From: Dillenia suffruticosa | Taxonomy: Eukaryota > Streptophyta > Magnoliopsida > Dilleniales > Dilleniaceae | Length of the DNA stretch: 64,000 nt | Direction of reading: 5' to 3' | NCBI GenBank assembly: GCA_033439265.1 | Contig: JAVTVX010000013.1 | Location: 24,696,000-24,759,999 of the forward strand | Part shown: positions 38,561 through 51,150 of the stretch, in pieces | How positions within the stretch are numbered: the first letter of the stretch is position 1 | Layout: every line of letters begins with the position of its first letter | Notes under the pieces: generated by a model | The model's input: the letters and a program-made list of their open reading frames with translations, nothing else | Databases searched by the model: none | What the model was told of the DNA's origin: nothing | Translations under genes and position numbers: made by a program

Positions 38561-39149
38561 TATAACAAAAATCTAAAATAGTAACTATTAATCATAAAAA
38601 AATTATAATTATAATTATAATTAAATAAGTAAATAATTTATTAAATATGAAAAAGTGTAAATATATAAAATATAAAATTTTTTGTATAAATATTAATTAA
38701 TTTTACGTATTAAAACATTTCGAAAATGAAAAATATTTTGAAAATGTAAAAATGTTAGTATTGAAAAATTTTTATGCCTTAGAGTTTGAAAAAAAGAATT
38801 AATTATGCATAATTTTTTTTTGGGAGGAAAGGAAAAATATCTTTAAAAATAAAAGGAAAAGGAAGAAAAAGAAGAATATGCTCACATATTTTTTATGGAA
38901 GCATAGTACAACTGGTTATTACCTTTTTATTTTTTATGAAATGCTATCATTATATTCAATAATCATATTTACTTAACTAATAAAACAGTGTTTCATGAAT
39001 TTACAATAAAATTAACGCTAATAAATTACATTTTCGATTATGGAATCTGTTTGTGCGATGAATATTCTTCGTGCAATTGAAAAAGGTAATCACTACCCAC
39101 CTTGATTATGTATTCATCCTCTTTTTTTTTTTTTTTTTTTTAATCATGG

Positions 39150-39335
39150 TTAAATCATCAACCCAATATTCGAGATTTCATTCTGATTAATCTGGATCAA
39201 TCGTTTATAGGGCTCAATTGAGGTGGCAGGTCTCCCAGCACTGATTTTTCCGTTCTCATGGAGGATCGAACTCCTGATCATGATTAAGGGACGTCAGTCC
39301 CCGAACCAATTGATCTATCAGACGTTGGTATTATG
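39150..39335. repeat. Dispersed repeat family, copy 2
   Basis: Contains TTCGAGATTTCATTCTGATTAATCTGGATCAAT, GATCGAACTCCTGATCATGA and a terminal GAACCAATTGATCTATCAGA block. It shares the order of blocks with the copies near 46.4 and 50.26 kb. Confidence 0.4.
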
Positions 39336-42300
39336 TATTCATTTCATTGCACATACAGTAGCTATATAATTAAAGGATTAACTGGAATTGCTTAATAAAT
39401 TTATGTTATACATTAACAATTAAACACTATATCGAGCTTGGATCCAAAATGTTTTCTTTTAGCGCAAATAGACCAAATTACATACTGGCCAGGCCTAACA
39501 CATAAGAGAAAAAAAAAATGCACGATTTTGTAATTTTTGAAAATTTGGTTGTTCGAATAAATTAAAAATATATATTTCTATTTTTTGATTTATTGTTTTC
39601 ATTTTTTTGAAAAATATAATATAGCACCAATTGATGAGGAACTGCTCCACTGTTCTTTTTTTTTTTTACTATGCTGTCGTCTTGGGACAATACTCCACTG
39701 TTCTAGTTGTTTTTAAAACTTAAAAAAAAAATTATATCTTATTTATCTCATCTTTCTAGATATTGCATTGACACAACAGTCCCAATCCCAGCCATGAATA
39801 TCGATGCTACTTGTACTTTTAAATTTTTAAAAAGTGATATTGTAAAATAATTTATCTATCTATTAAAATCCTCTCGACAGATGCAAGGCTGCGAGGACAA
39901 GAGACGAGGAAAAATAAAAGGTTGCAGAGTGATGCGAAGTTAATTCTATTTTCCTATGTTCAAAGTTTGGCAAGGTCACCGACGTGATTTGATTCAATTG
40001 AGTTTATTTAAATATGATTAAGATTTAATTTTTATTAAGAATATCAAATTTTTATATGTATGAAACGTTTTTTATTGAGAGATTCATCCTTCGAAAAGAA
40101 GTCATTGTAACAATAGATCTAAATTAGTCCGGATGAAATCTAAAATATCGGACGATTTTCAAGATATGATACCAAAAAACAAAGTTTGGCAAGGTCTGCC
40201 TCCTTAATCAGATCCGGTGTTCTCGTATTCGAAGAGCAGTAGATTTTTGACCCATGAAGGAATTTAAGTTTAATGAAACAGTTTCTTCTGATATTCAATC
40301 CTAAGATATTGTAAGTCAGACTAAGTTGTTAGACTTCAATTCTCTCTGCGACTGAGCTCATGAATATATATACATACATATAAATTAATGTTTATTTGGT
40401 CTATCGGTCATTGCAGAAATAACTAAAATTTACGTACGACACTTTCTCGATTATTATTGTAACATGTAAATATTTAATAATATGAAATATGACAAAATTC
40501 TAGTTTTTAATTTAAAAAATATAAATTGATTTTTATTGAGTAATTTTAGACTATTCTCAAATTATTTCTAATTAAGACAATTTGAATAATAAAGTCAAAG
40601 CCACGTCAATATCTCTTCTAAGCCCTTATAATAAAAAATAATTTAAAAGTGACTATCAAATTCAATTTATTATCAGGAAAAATTTCTTAAAATTTTATGG
40701 TCCTTCTACCCTTAATTTTTTTTTTCTTTTTTTTTTTTTTAAATAATTCTGTGTCCACGACGGTGTGCGGTCCGAGTCAGGATGTTTTAATTTTTCTACC
40801 GAGGCGTGCAGTGTTAGTCTATTAGGCGCTTTCCTATTGTTGAAACAGAATTTTTAAGTAGCTTAGAATTAGAAACTGACTTTATGTTCAATGTCTGCCC
40901 TTCAAAATCGTGACTGCAGTCGAGTATGACTCAGATGACTTTAATCCAAAATGAACTTGACTCGAATTATGGGGTAGATGAAGACCCAAAATATTGGTCT
41001 GGTAAAGCTTATCATGTACCTAGCTTGTTTTCCATCCAAGTGACGCCCATCTTGACCATTAAGAATAGGAAAAAAGAAAAAAAAAAGAATTAGTTTTTGT
41101 CGTGAGAAAAGTCCTCACCATCACTCAATCACCAACTTAATATAAAATTTACGATTTTTTATTATATTAAATTATAAAAATAGAAACGATTTTTTTTGTT
41201 TGTTTTAAAATAAAAAAAAAGAATGATTAATATAGCATTCCCCTCCATTGTTGTTAAAATCAAGCGAAAGGGATCTTTTTTGTGGATGGGATTTGGGTCC
41301 ACGGAGCAATCAATGCATATAATATAAGAATTATGTATCATTGGGAAGAGAGAATCGTGGGTAATGTCGACACATGAACGAAGATGACACCAAAAGAAGG
41401 GCTTTCGACCATTCATACATAGTTAACATAAATGGACGCCTAAATTGTTGTCTTATCACCGTCTGAACTCTATACTGACTAATTTATGCATACCCTATTA
41501 TTATATTTTTAGCAAATAAGTTTTCTCTAATGGGGTGGTGCCATTTTCGATTGTAGCTGTTATATTACGCACACCAAACCAAAGTATTTTTCCAGCCAAC
41601 TTGTATATTTTTTTCCCTCAAATATTTTGGGTCTTCTCTCATGTCATAGCCATGGGGAACATAATACATTGCCCTTTTGAGTAAGGGCGATAGCTCTCTC
41701 TTTTCCGCTTGCCGAGAGGGCGGGGGAGGAGAAATGAGGAAAGTTCAACGATAATTAGGTCATGATGCGCTCCGTCCGCTCCATAAAAATACCTAAAAGC
41801 GGTAACTTATTGGTATGATTACGAGTTCAAGCTTGCTAATACAAAAGCATGCTACTTGAGAGTTCTTGCCTTGATCACTACATCCAAGCATAAGCATGGA
41901 AAAATCAAATTACAATCAAATGTTTTGAAGTTGCCAGAGAAGATGTCACGACAACAGTACAAATGGACCCTTACGGCCTTCTAGTTAATCTGGTCTTTAG
42001 GCCACCATAATTGGTGAAGGGTATCACATATGCGAAGGAAATCTAAAAGAGAGAAGATTTTCTCCCTGCAAAGGATAGTTTACAAGTGCCTGCCTGCAAA
42101 CCAACTTCTATGCAAGTACTGACCATTAAAAAGATCTATTTACATGCCTCAATTCGTTTACAAGTCCGGCATTCACCGCCACAGGGAGAGGAAGGGCACC
42201 AATGGCCTAGTAATGCAAGGGCTTGGTTGTGGTACAGGCAAACTGTCACGGCCAAATTTTGTCGCCTGTTATCCCTAACCTAAAACTATTTCAAATAATT

Positions 42301-43823
42301 AGCGAGAGTTTTACATTTGCACAAAATAATTTCTAAAATTATTGAAGAAGACAGTAGATGAAGAAATAATTGAAAATATACAATATCTGTCATCTCAATG
42401 TTATTCATGACTACAAAATGGGATACATACCTGGCACAATAATCAAATATGGTGGAATAAACTACAAACATTTTCATTGATGTCTCATTCATGGGACAAG
42501 CACTAAAGCGGTTGGTAAGAGTCATCAACAATGAAGAAAAGAGAATATTCCAAGCAAAGTGATATCCTGATTAGGCAACAACAAAAGACTGATGTGATCT
42601 CCTAATCTCAATCAAACACTTCATTTGTTCATAGTGACAGGGCTAAAATCATAAACAGAAACAGAGCACAACTAATAATGTTGATCGCAAGAGGAAGAAG
42701 ATAAATTTTAAAAATTTTCATAATTGAACATTAGATATTGGTTAAAATACTGATGACGCCAGCTTCATCCATGGAACACTGACGTGGACATCAATTATTT
42801 TACAGATTTCAAGAACTTATCAAGATAGGCTTTAATATGGAGGAAATGTGTTGAGAGATCATATGGCTGTGCAGTTGATAGGCTGCTAATGACACTTACT
42901 GACCAATCAGGAGGTCAGGAAACATCAATGATTTCACAGTCATAATAGTTTAATATTTTCTTGGAAGCATTATTGAAATCTCTAGAAGTGCACCATACAA
43001 TTTGCTTTAGTATTGCTCTCTTCATTTTACAAACTCTGACACAAGTCCTCACCTCCTATCTTACATTATAAAACAACTTTCCCTTAATTATGTGTCATTG
43101 TTTCATTGCAATCGAGATCTATGTGTTTAGTTTCTTTTAACTCTGTTTCTACTATCAATACAACATCTCTGATACTTTTTCTGGGGTGTCCAATAGGCCA
43201 TACTTGTGTATTTTACATACATACATGCAGACATACAAACACACACACACCCCCCTACCTACCTACCTACCTTGGGTCATAACATATTACTTATACTCCA
43301 CAAGTGACTCATGCCTATCATTTTCAGAAGAAATAAAGCTGATTCATCTTCCTAGACAACGTTCCAATGTTCTTAAAAAAGGTTCGTGAATCCTGACAAA
43401 AGTCTTAACTATTTCTAATGATCCCCGTCTCAATCAAACATAGACATGATTTAATGGCAAATGAAGATGCTTTTTTTAAACAACTGTTTGCAACTAGCCA
43501 ACAGGCTGCTATCATTTGAATAGGACCACATGTCACAAGGGCATACAGTAATGCTAAACAGCCAGTTACTAATGGAGGGCCATCTAATTTCTATGCTGAA
43601 CGGTGACATTTTTAAACTAAATCCAAACAGCTTAAAAAAGGATGATAGTTCAATATAATATTCTCTAGATGTTTCCATTCATGAATAAAATAAATCTATT
43701 TCAGTATTGAGCATGACTGAATCATTCTTCAAGTTTATGACGGCAAAGAGTTAAATAGATGATATCATGACATACTAAAAATGAGGAAATTCATAACAAA
43801 AATTGGCTCTTTGTAAAAGGTTG

Positions 43824-45600
43824 TCAGAACTGCCTAAAGGTTAGATTAAGCCAACCAGGCTGCAACTTTGTTTCTTCCAGCAGGGACCTAGGAGCTTGTT
43901 TGGGATGATTGCTGATACCCCATGAAATACATGTCCGGACTCACCACCAAAAAACAAAACATCCCCAGATTCCAACATAACCAGCTCAGCCTTGCTCAGA
44001 TCTCTCTAATCTCCGAATAAAATTCTGCAGAGTCTCCAATGGAGAAGGAGACAATGGGTAATCCCACAAGGAGACTCTCTTTGCTTTCATCACAATCCTG
44101 AGTATGTACAAGCAGAGATGAGTCAAGTGAGTACACTGCTAAGAAAATTACACTTTGATTTGACTATGTCAGTGAGTAAGAACCAATCAACTAGAAATTT
44201 CAAAACAAGAAGTAATTGCTCCATCCTATACCAATTTCAAAAGCAAATCTAACCATCTAACAAAAGGGCCCATGGACCGGTTCAATTAAAAATCTAACAA
44301 GTCCATTGCAGACAAAATCCAGTGCCGGCCACAAGCATATAATAGGACCCTCGGATAGTAACTATCATACAGCTATACCTGATGTAGACCAAGTCACCCT
44401 CTAGCTGTGTAGAAGTGGACAATACATATGTCTGGCAACAAACCGGGAAGAATATCTTCTGCATTGTTCACTCCAATATCTTTCTAGATAAGGGCATGTG
44501 AGCCTTTCATTGCTTCTTTCACCCATAGACTAAATTCATGAGGAATATCCGGCGGTTTACCACCATTATGGAAGAGCTTTGCATCATATTTTCTTGTCTG
44601 AGGATCCCAATCTAGACCAAGGCACATCATCCAGTAAGAAGTTTTGCCTCATCTTTGTAACCAGCTCGGTAGAACCCCCAAGGGCCCAGACCCAGCTTGC
44701 AACACAACTTTACAATTTTAATCCAGAGAAGTTAACGGAACACAAAGAAATCAAATATCAACATGCATGCGAAGGGAATATTTGATTAACGTGTTATTGC
44801 ATTAGTTTCCTCCATCACAAAAGGATAAAAAAACAAGGATTTCAAGTTTCATGTAACACTTGTTTGCCAAGGCTGAGATAACAATTAAGCAGAACCATCC
44901 CTGGCCTCAGCACCTTTTGTTGAGGCTCCTCTGAGGAGAACCCCATTTCATCCCTCTTTCCTTGGCGGACGACATACAAAGGAAATTTAGACCCTCATAT
45001 ATCAAATGGTTCATCATAATTGCTCCCCTCCATATTCTTTCGAGTTTCGCTACCATACCCCCAATAAGTCATTTCAGGTGAAGGCATGGTTCTCCGTATT
45101 TTAAAGGTTATGACCTTTCAAAATTGACGGGGTAAAGAGTTGTAATTAGTGTCATTCTCGTGCAAATTCTCAACTTCTAATGAACTGGGAACCCTTGCAA
45201 CCTCTTCTAAAACTCTGTCCCTTGTATGTCTTCCTATCACTACATCTATCCTTAATAGTAGACCTGCGACAAGAACTTGGCAAGACCAAGTCCTCGTCAT
45301 TGGTTGGACGAGATAGTTTAGGTGACTGAGGTGGTCTGAGACTGCAAATTCCTCACTTGGAAAAATGTGTAACTCCAGTAAGCTCTTTATTATTGGAGGA
45401 TTTGTCTGGATTGCCGGATAAATAATAATGCTTGGGCATACGATATGGGACAGACGGGTTCTCTAAATCAATTGCAATACCACCCAGTGACATCCGATTA
45501 TAGTTATGCTTGGGTATTCGATATGGGACAGATGGGGTTTCTAAATCAATCGCAATACTACCCACGAATGTAATCAATCTAGTGGCAAGACGAGCGTCAT
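43824..45600 (-). pseudogene. ALKBH1-like: ALKBH1-type 2-oxoglutarate/Fe(II) dioxygenase pseudogene
   Basis: Homologous to plant AlkB-homologue-1 proteins, which demethylate nucleic acids. C-terminal exon 43824-44097 encodes DESKESLLVGLPIVSFSIGD, then ESGDVLFFGGESGHVFHGVS and LNLTFRQF before the stop. The preceding exon, 44379 to about 44697, has KLGLGPWGFYRAGYKDEAK, GLDWDPQTRKY, KPPDIPHEFSLWVKEAM and NNAEDILPGLLPDICIV. Upstream, VLRPGMVLLNCYLSLGKQ lies near 44850-44915 and a diverged N-terminal part extends to about 45600. Damage: TGA in GRLGLHQ just before the iron-binding HxD, TAG after SHALI, TAG in the GDQRD position, one frameshift after KLL and another after SAEF. A working paralogue elsewhere is assumed. 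Sequencing error is unlikely with so many lesions. Confidence 0.85.
45429..45584 (-). repeat. 78-bp in-frame tandem repeat in ALKBH1-like N-terminal region
   Basis: Two adjacent 78-bp (26-codon) units encode near-identical peptides, IAIDLENPSVPYRMPKH and IAIDLETPSVPYRIPKH, on the minus strand. The period is a multiple of three and the differences are mostly conservative, so the duplication probably arose while the region was still translated. Confidence 0.75.
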
Positions 45601-45997
45601 CAACATCATCCTAGTATGATCAAAGAAAACTTGAGCATATTGTTGCCTTATGTAATGTACGATATTATATCTGAGCAAGACTAATTCATCAAGCCCAAAT
45701 ACCCAGTTTTAGCTTCCACCCACAATAACTTGAGACCATTGGAAAAGCAGATACCATTTTTAAGAAAATTACAAACTTTCAGAATAGAAAGTCTGAGGAA
45801 TGAAGTAAAACCGTTAACCAAACCTATGGATTCAATGAAAATGCGAAGTGAGTCAACCGTTCTCGATGAATTAATTGCAGAAACCAAGCAACAGAATGCA
45901 GATTATAGAGCAACGAAACAAGTAGTCTTTGGAGAGAATAGTTTACGGTAGACTTACTGAATGTTGTTGATGAGTCACAGGTTCAATGACGCCCTCA

Positions 45998-46399
45998 TCA
46001 TTCACCATCTTCTTCGCCAGAGAAGGAAATTGAAGGGAGAAATGTCGGGAAAGTAGGGTTTTGCGACAGAGCAGGTGTTGATTCTAATACGCCGTGCAAT
46101 CTAGTGAACCATAATCGTGAAGAAGAGCCCTTGGTTATTAAGTAGTTCCCGGTTTCGGTTTCCAATTCGTCGTCAGAAATCGGAGACGACGATTTTCCGG
46201 GTTTTGGGGATTTCAAAGGGTCACACTCACCGCCATTAACGCCCGGGTCGAGTCCCAACTCAACTGCCTGATCTGGGCTCAATTTTGACTCAAACGCCGG
46301 CCGAAGTGGTAGAGGAAGGGTCCATGGGCCTCTATTTTCAACTGGGTCACCGAAAAAACATTTGCCTTTTTTTTTTTTTTTATCATATATCTTGGACAT
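45998..46399 (-). other. Unrecognised open frame upstream of the ALKBH1-like pseudogene
   Basis: An open frame on the same strand includes SPDQAVELGLDPGVNGGECD and SSSPISDDELETETGNY. It could be the old first exon of the ALKBH1-like gene or an unrelated remnant. Its right end runs into the repeat at 46385, so its N-terminal Lys-rich part is probably not native. Confidence 0.2.
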
Positions 46400-46560
46400 C
46401 CCCGGTATCCAAGATTTCGTTCCGATTAATCTAGATCGATCGTTGTAGTGACTCTTTTAGGAGAGTGGGTGTTCTAACGGAGAATGCTCCATATACATGA
46501 GGGCTCGATACTTTCAGTAAGAGTTGAATCTCGATCATGCTTAAGAAATTCTCTTAGGTG
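46385..46560. repeat. Dispersed repeat family, copy 3
   Basis: Carries GGTATCCAAGATTTCGTTCC GATTAATCTAGATCGATCG and further on TTGAATCTCGATCATGCTTAAG, the same blocks in the same order as 39150-39335. Confidence 0.4.
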
Positions 46561-47760
46561 GTGGGTAATGGAATGGAAAGTAAGTACAATTTTGGGAAGA
46601 GATGATGGTTGCGTTGCAGAATGTTTCTCTAAGGATAGTTTTACCGAATTGTTTTCTTTGTGTCAAAAAAGGAAAGAGATGGTAGTAATGGGAAGGTCTT
46701 AGAACAGAAGGCTTAAAGAGGTGTGGTGGATTGTATTAATAAAAAAATACAATCAACTAACTTATTTAATCTAATCTTCTTCCACATCAAATAAATATGA
46801 AGCAACAATTTAGTAACTTCAATTTCGTACCTAAGTTTTATTATTAAATGAGTTAAAAATTTGAGGTAATTTTAAACCTATTTCTTAACTAAGTTAAAAA
46901 TTATTATTAAACAACTTCATACCATTACAAATAAATTAATTAAATTCATGTCAAAATTAACTCAAGAAATTATTCTAATGTAACTTATTGAACTAAATCA
47001 TCTGAATTTAAAATTCGATTAACTAATCATTATGGATCAAGCACATACAAATTTGAGGTGCTGTGCTGTAATAGAATTATTTTATCATTTTGAAAGTGTT
47101 AAAATCTAATATAATGATAATCATAATACAAAATCTCTATTAATCTAAAATTTTTTAAATTGTCCAAAAATAAAATTATGGATCAATATCAAAATTCAAC
47201 GATAATCTAATTATTAATATCCGATAGTACCCATGATAGATTATGGTGCGAAAGAGACCCATGATTAAAGGTCGAGCAATTGCAACACGTCATTCAAGCA
47301 TCATGCACACTGTTTCCGCCACGTGGATACAGCGTATGATCCAACGTGGCAGCCACCAACAGGAGGAGTCCCTGATTCCCAAAACAATACACTCATTATG
47401 AGCACGCTTTGCCCACTCACTCTAGAAAGGGCACGATGGACCCACAAGAAAGGCAACAAGGTAACAATCGAAAAGGGGCATCAATCTTACATTAAAAAAA
47501 TAAAATAAAATTACCTTAAACACCTCATAAAAGCCAGAGGTGTCAGACTAATATTGGCAAATAAATGACCTTCCAGAATGAAATTAGCAGATAACAGATT
47601 AAAATCCTGCTGACAAAGCGAAATGAAAGTTCACCACCTTTTTCTCCCAAGTGGGGTGGGACAGAAAACATCAAAGGCTTTTCATTTTCTTCACATTCTA
47701 AGCAACACCATAGTTATCAACATCCTCCTGTCAAAAGAACATCACTGGAAATCAAAAGCA

Positions 47761-47799
47761 GAGAGGGAGAGAGAGAGAGAGATGAATTCAACAACATGA
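47761..47799 (+). promoter_or_regulatory. GA-rich leader and 5-codon uORF overlapping the lectin start
   Basis: A GA tract (47761-47781) is followed by an ATG at 47782 opening MNSTT and stopping with the TGA at 47797-47799. That stop overlaps the main ATG (47796) as ATGA. A uORF ending on the start codon can favour reinitiation or dampen translation. Whether the transcript includes it is not known. Confidence 0.5.
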
Positions 47800-49469
47800 G
47801 GCTCTATATGTATATGTTGTGTTGTTTCATTCATTGTTGGACTTATGGGTATTGCGGCTCTGATATTCAAATTGGTTATGAGGTCAGTCTTGCAGTTCCT
47901 CCTAAATATATTGTGGGTTTCATAGGAAGAGCAATTTTGATGGAAACCAATACGATGGAGCCCAATTTTAAAGTGGCACTAAGTGTGGAAGCAGAATTGA
48001 ACCAGAAGTACTCATGTTCTCTCAATGTGTTCCTAGGAGATGTCAAGGTCTGGAATTCTGGGCATTTCTCACATTTTTATACCTCCGAGAAATGTTTCCT
48101 TGAGCTGACGAGAAATGGAGATTTACAGCTTAAAGGCCCTAAAAAGCGAATTGGATGGCGAACTGGGACATCAGGACAAGGTGTGGAGGTAAGCGAATAT
48201 CGGAAAGACTGATTTTTTATTATGTTTTTTCATACCCATATGCTGAAAAATTGCATTTAAAAAAATTTATTCAGTATCAGTCTGTCACTTAATCTATGAA
48301 AATTTGGCAAAATATATTTTTTTTCTTTTTTGATGCAGAGACTACAATTACTGAGGACCGGAAATTTAGTGTTGGCAGATGCCATTGACAATATAAAATG
48401 GCAGAGTTTCAATTTCCCAACAGATGTAATGGTTTGGGGACAGAGGTTAGATGTGGCCACTAGGTTAACATCCTTTCCTCTCAATTCAACCTATTGGTAT
48501 TCTTTTGAAATTCAATACAACAAGATTGTCCTCTACTTGAATTCCGGCAACCTAAAGTATTCCTACTGGGAATTTCGGCCTAGTAAGAATAGGAACATTA
48601 CATTCCTTCAAGTGGGCTCAAGAGGACTTGAATTATTCAACAATGAACATAAGAAAATTGCGCAGATTCTGTCACCAAGAACTGAGCCCCTACAATTTCT
48701 AGCATTGGGAAACAAGACAGGAAACTTGGCATTGTATTACTACTCACCTGATGAGAAGAAATTGGAAGCCGCATATCGAGCAATCAACAGGAGTTGTGAT
48801 CTTCCTCTAGCATGCAATCCATATGGTATATGTACCTTTTCTGGTAGTTGTTCATGCATCCATCTTTCCTCCAAGGCTGATAGGATGAGCTCTGATTGCA
48901 GTGAAGGGTATTCAGGAGGCTTCTGCAATGGTTCTTCGGCTGCTGGGGTAGTCATACATTTTTTGAAACAACCATCCACTCTAAAAGTTCAACATTGTGA
49001 ACTATTACTAATTATTTTACCATTTTAATTCTTGTGCTCATAGTGCGTAACACGTGAAATTTTTATATTTTAACAGGCAGAGATGGTTGAGATGAAAGGA
49101 GTGAGCAGCGTGTTGAGGGTTGACCCAGCAAACAATATTAATGTTAGCAAAGATGAATGCGCGAGCCTGTGCATCGGTGACTGCAACTGTGTTGCTGCAC
49201 TGTATCATTCAACTCTCCAAGAATGCTTTCTGTATGGACTTGTCAGAGGTGTCAAGCAAGTTGAGAAAGGGAATGGATTCAGTTATTTGGTTAAGGTTCC
49301 AAAAGGTACCTACGTAAGTCATCACAAGAACTCTGGTTTAAGGAAATGGATCCTTGTCTTGGTGGGTGTTGTTGATTGTTTAGTTGTTTTTCTAGTTTTG
49401 GGAGGGATTGCATACTATGTAATTTGGAGAAGAAGAAAGAATTCCTTAGGCACAGAAAACAACTCCTAG
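47796..49469 (+). CDS. Bulb-type lectin/PAN-domain membrane protein lacking a kinase
   Basis: Three in-phase exons, 47796-48188, 48339-48947 and 49077-49469, encode 464 aa. The N-terminus MRLYMYMLCCFIHCWTYGYC looks like a secretion signal. A bulb-type (S-locus) lectin-like region follows, with LLRTGNLVLADAIDNIKWQS and FNFPTDVMVWGQRL (about residues 132-165). Next come a Cys-rich EGF-like block, CDLPLACNPYGICTFSGSC (about 283-305), a PAN/apple region with DECASLCIGDCNCVAALYHS (about 350-375), one transmembrane helix (KWILVLVGVVDCLVVFLVLG, about 424-450), and a basic 13-residue tail. The canonical mannose-binding QxDxNxVxY was not found. S-domain receptor kinases share this ectodomain but continue into a kinase; here a stop follows at once. 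It most resembles the plant family annotated as D-mannose-binding lectin with apple-like domain. Ligand unknown; it might act as a co-receptor or decoy (inference). Confidence 0.88.
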
Positions 49470-51140
49470 CACCTGACTCGCTTCATGAATCCAGAGAGCC
49501 ACCCAGCTGAAGCCGACATAAAATTTTTCTCTTTGTGATTTTTTGGGCCATTTTCCATTGGCCTGTCTAGAAAACAGAGAAACATGTGGTAATTTTTCAA
49601 TTTCAATATCTTCATAACTCATCATATGAAATGCGACTATTGTAACTTATGTGTCTTTTTAAAATTTTCTGGGTATTTTTCCTTAATTTTTATAAAAACT
49701 ACGAGGCAATTCCTTTACATTCAAACAATAATGACCTTATAAAATTTTAATTTTTTAATCTGTCTTAGATTTTCTTTTTCCAATTTAAATTGTATGATTT
49801 TATGATTAGAGATTTAAATTAAGCCAAGGTAGCCATGAAGGGTAGTCACAATATCTCAAAAATTCAAAATCGAATCCAAGAATGATGAAGATCTTTAAAT
49901 GAATGTACCAAAAAAAAATCTTTAAATGAAGAACTCAATAAAGAATAACCAGTTCCAGAGGAAAACCCTACAAGAAAAAATCTAATTAACTTTCTTTTAT
50001 ATTAGTGAAAAGATTTCGAAGAGTTACCCGAATATAACTCTTGAATTTATAAATTAATGTAATTAATTTGAATTTCAATTATTTGATTATTTTTTTTATT
50101 TAATCATCGATATCCAGAAACCCGTAGCTATAGGGTCCAATTTAAAGATTATCTCTTCCGATATCTATTTTTTCATTCTTAAAACTCAAATTAGAAATTT
50201 TGGTTAAAAAATTTTAATATTATATCACTAAATTTACAATCATTGGTAATAACATTTTTTTGTACACCTACCACTGATATCTAGAGTTATATTCTAATTA
50301 ATTCAGTTTAAACGTCTGCGAGAACCTTATTTAGGAGGTGGCTTACCTAATGTAGTTTTTTATATTCTCAAGTTTTGAACCGAAATTTAATTAAGGAATT
50401 TAATACTTCATTTTACTATACCAATTGTAAGATGATATGGTTGGAAATGACTTTAATTTATTAAGAGATTCAAAGCCCGTTATAGCATAACCTAATTTAT
50501 GCTCTGCCACTGCAGGCGAAGTAGAATATGTAACATTCTGAATCGAGGATGGTAGTCTCGCATGGCTAAAAGAAATTTACTTTTCCTTTCTTTTTTTTTT
50601 TTTTCCTTTATAAAAGGGAAAAAAGAAAAAGAGTAAGGTCTATTATCCAATAAAAATCTTAAATGTCTCGTTGTACAAAAAAAAAAAATAAAAATCTTAA
50701 ATGGAACTCTTGGGCCGTTTTCACCTGGATGGGCCTTCTTAAACTCAGGAACCATTTGTCCAGGCTTAGGCCTGATATTTAATTTTTTATGGATTCAGAA
50801 TGGGCCTTCCACCACTCATGGTTCACTCTCTCTGGTTTTTTTTTTTTATTATTAAATTGAACTCATGGTTCACGCTCTCTCTCTCTCTCTGACCCTCCCT
50901 CCATTTTTATTTTTTTTTGGGTGAAATTCACTTTCTCAAATTTAAGCCCACGTGTTCACCTTTTCAGGTGATGTCATGGTGTTTTGAGGTGATGTCATAA
51001 TCCCCCCGAAGTAACCAATAAGTGGCAACATTTCCAATTGAAGACACTTGCAAGTGTGGATTTTTCTTTTTTTGTTTTTTTTGTTTTTTAAAACTAATTG
51101 TTGTCAGATCAAAATTTCTCAAATGTATAAGTGCTTTTTT
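49470..51140. other. Intergenic, AT-rich
   Basis: Contains the 3' end of the lectin transcript, a dispersed-repeat copy at 50260-50430 and three TGGGCC motifs at 50710-50810 that could be remains of the promoter of the downstream LOR pseudogene. No coding exon seen. Confidence 0.5.
50260..50430. repeat. Dispersed repeat family, copy 4
   Basis: Has TGATATCTAGAGTTATATTC TAATTAATTCAGTTTAAACG, a GGAGGTGGCTTACC block and TTTTGAACCGAAATTTAATT, in the order seen in copy 1 at 22.1 kb. Confidence 0.4.
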
Positions 51141-51150
51141 GAGAAATGCC

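Larger units (their letters stand above)
36500..43820. other. AT-rich gene-free region
   Basis: Seven kilobases with no exon I can support. It contains the direct-repeat pair at 37.3 and 38.4 kb, a purine-rich stretch at 37.8-38.2 kb, one dispersed-repeat copy at 39.15 kb, long A/T tracts and an ACCT tetranucleotide run at 43255-43272. Short open frames at 41.2, 42.1-42.5 and 43.2-43.7 kb match nothing I know. Confidence 0.55.

Noticed and set aside
41162..43678. Several 60-84 codon frames as possible genes
   Set aside because: No known motif, no consistent splice signals and AT-rich codon use like the surrounding non-coding DNA.
46484..46702. 72-codon plus-strand open frame
   Set aside because: Starts inside a dispersed-repeat copy and has no recognisable similarity.
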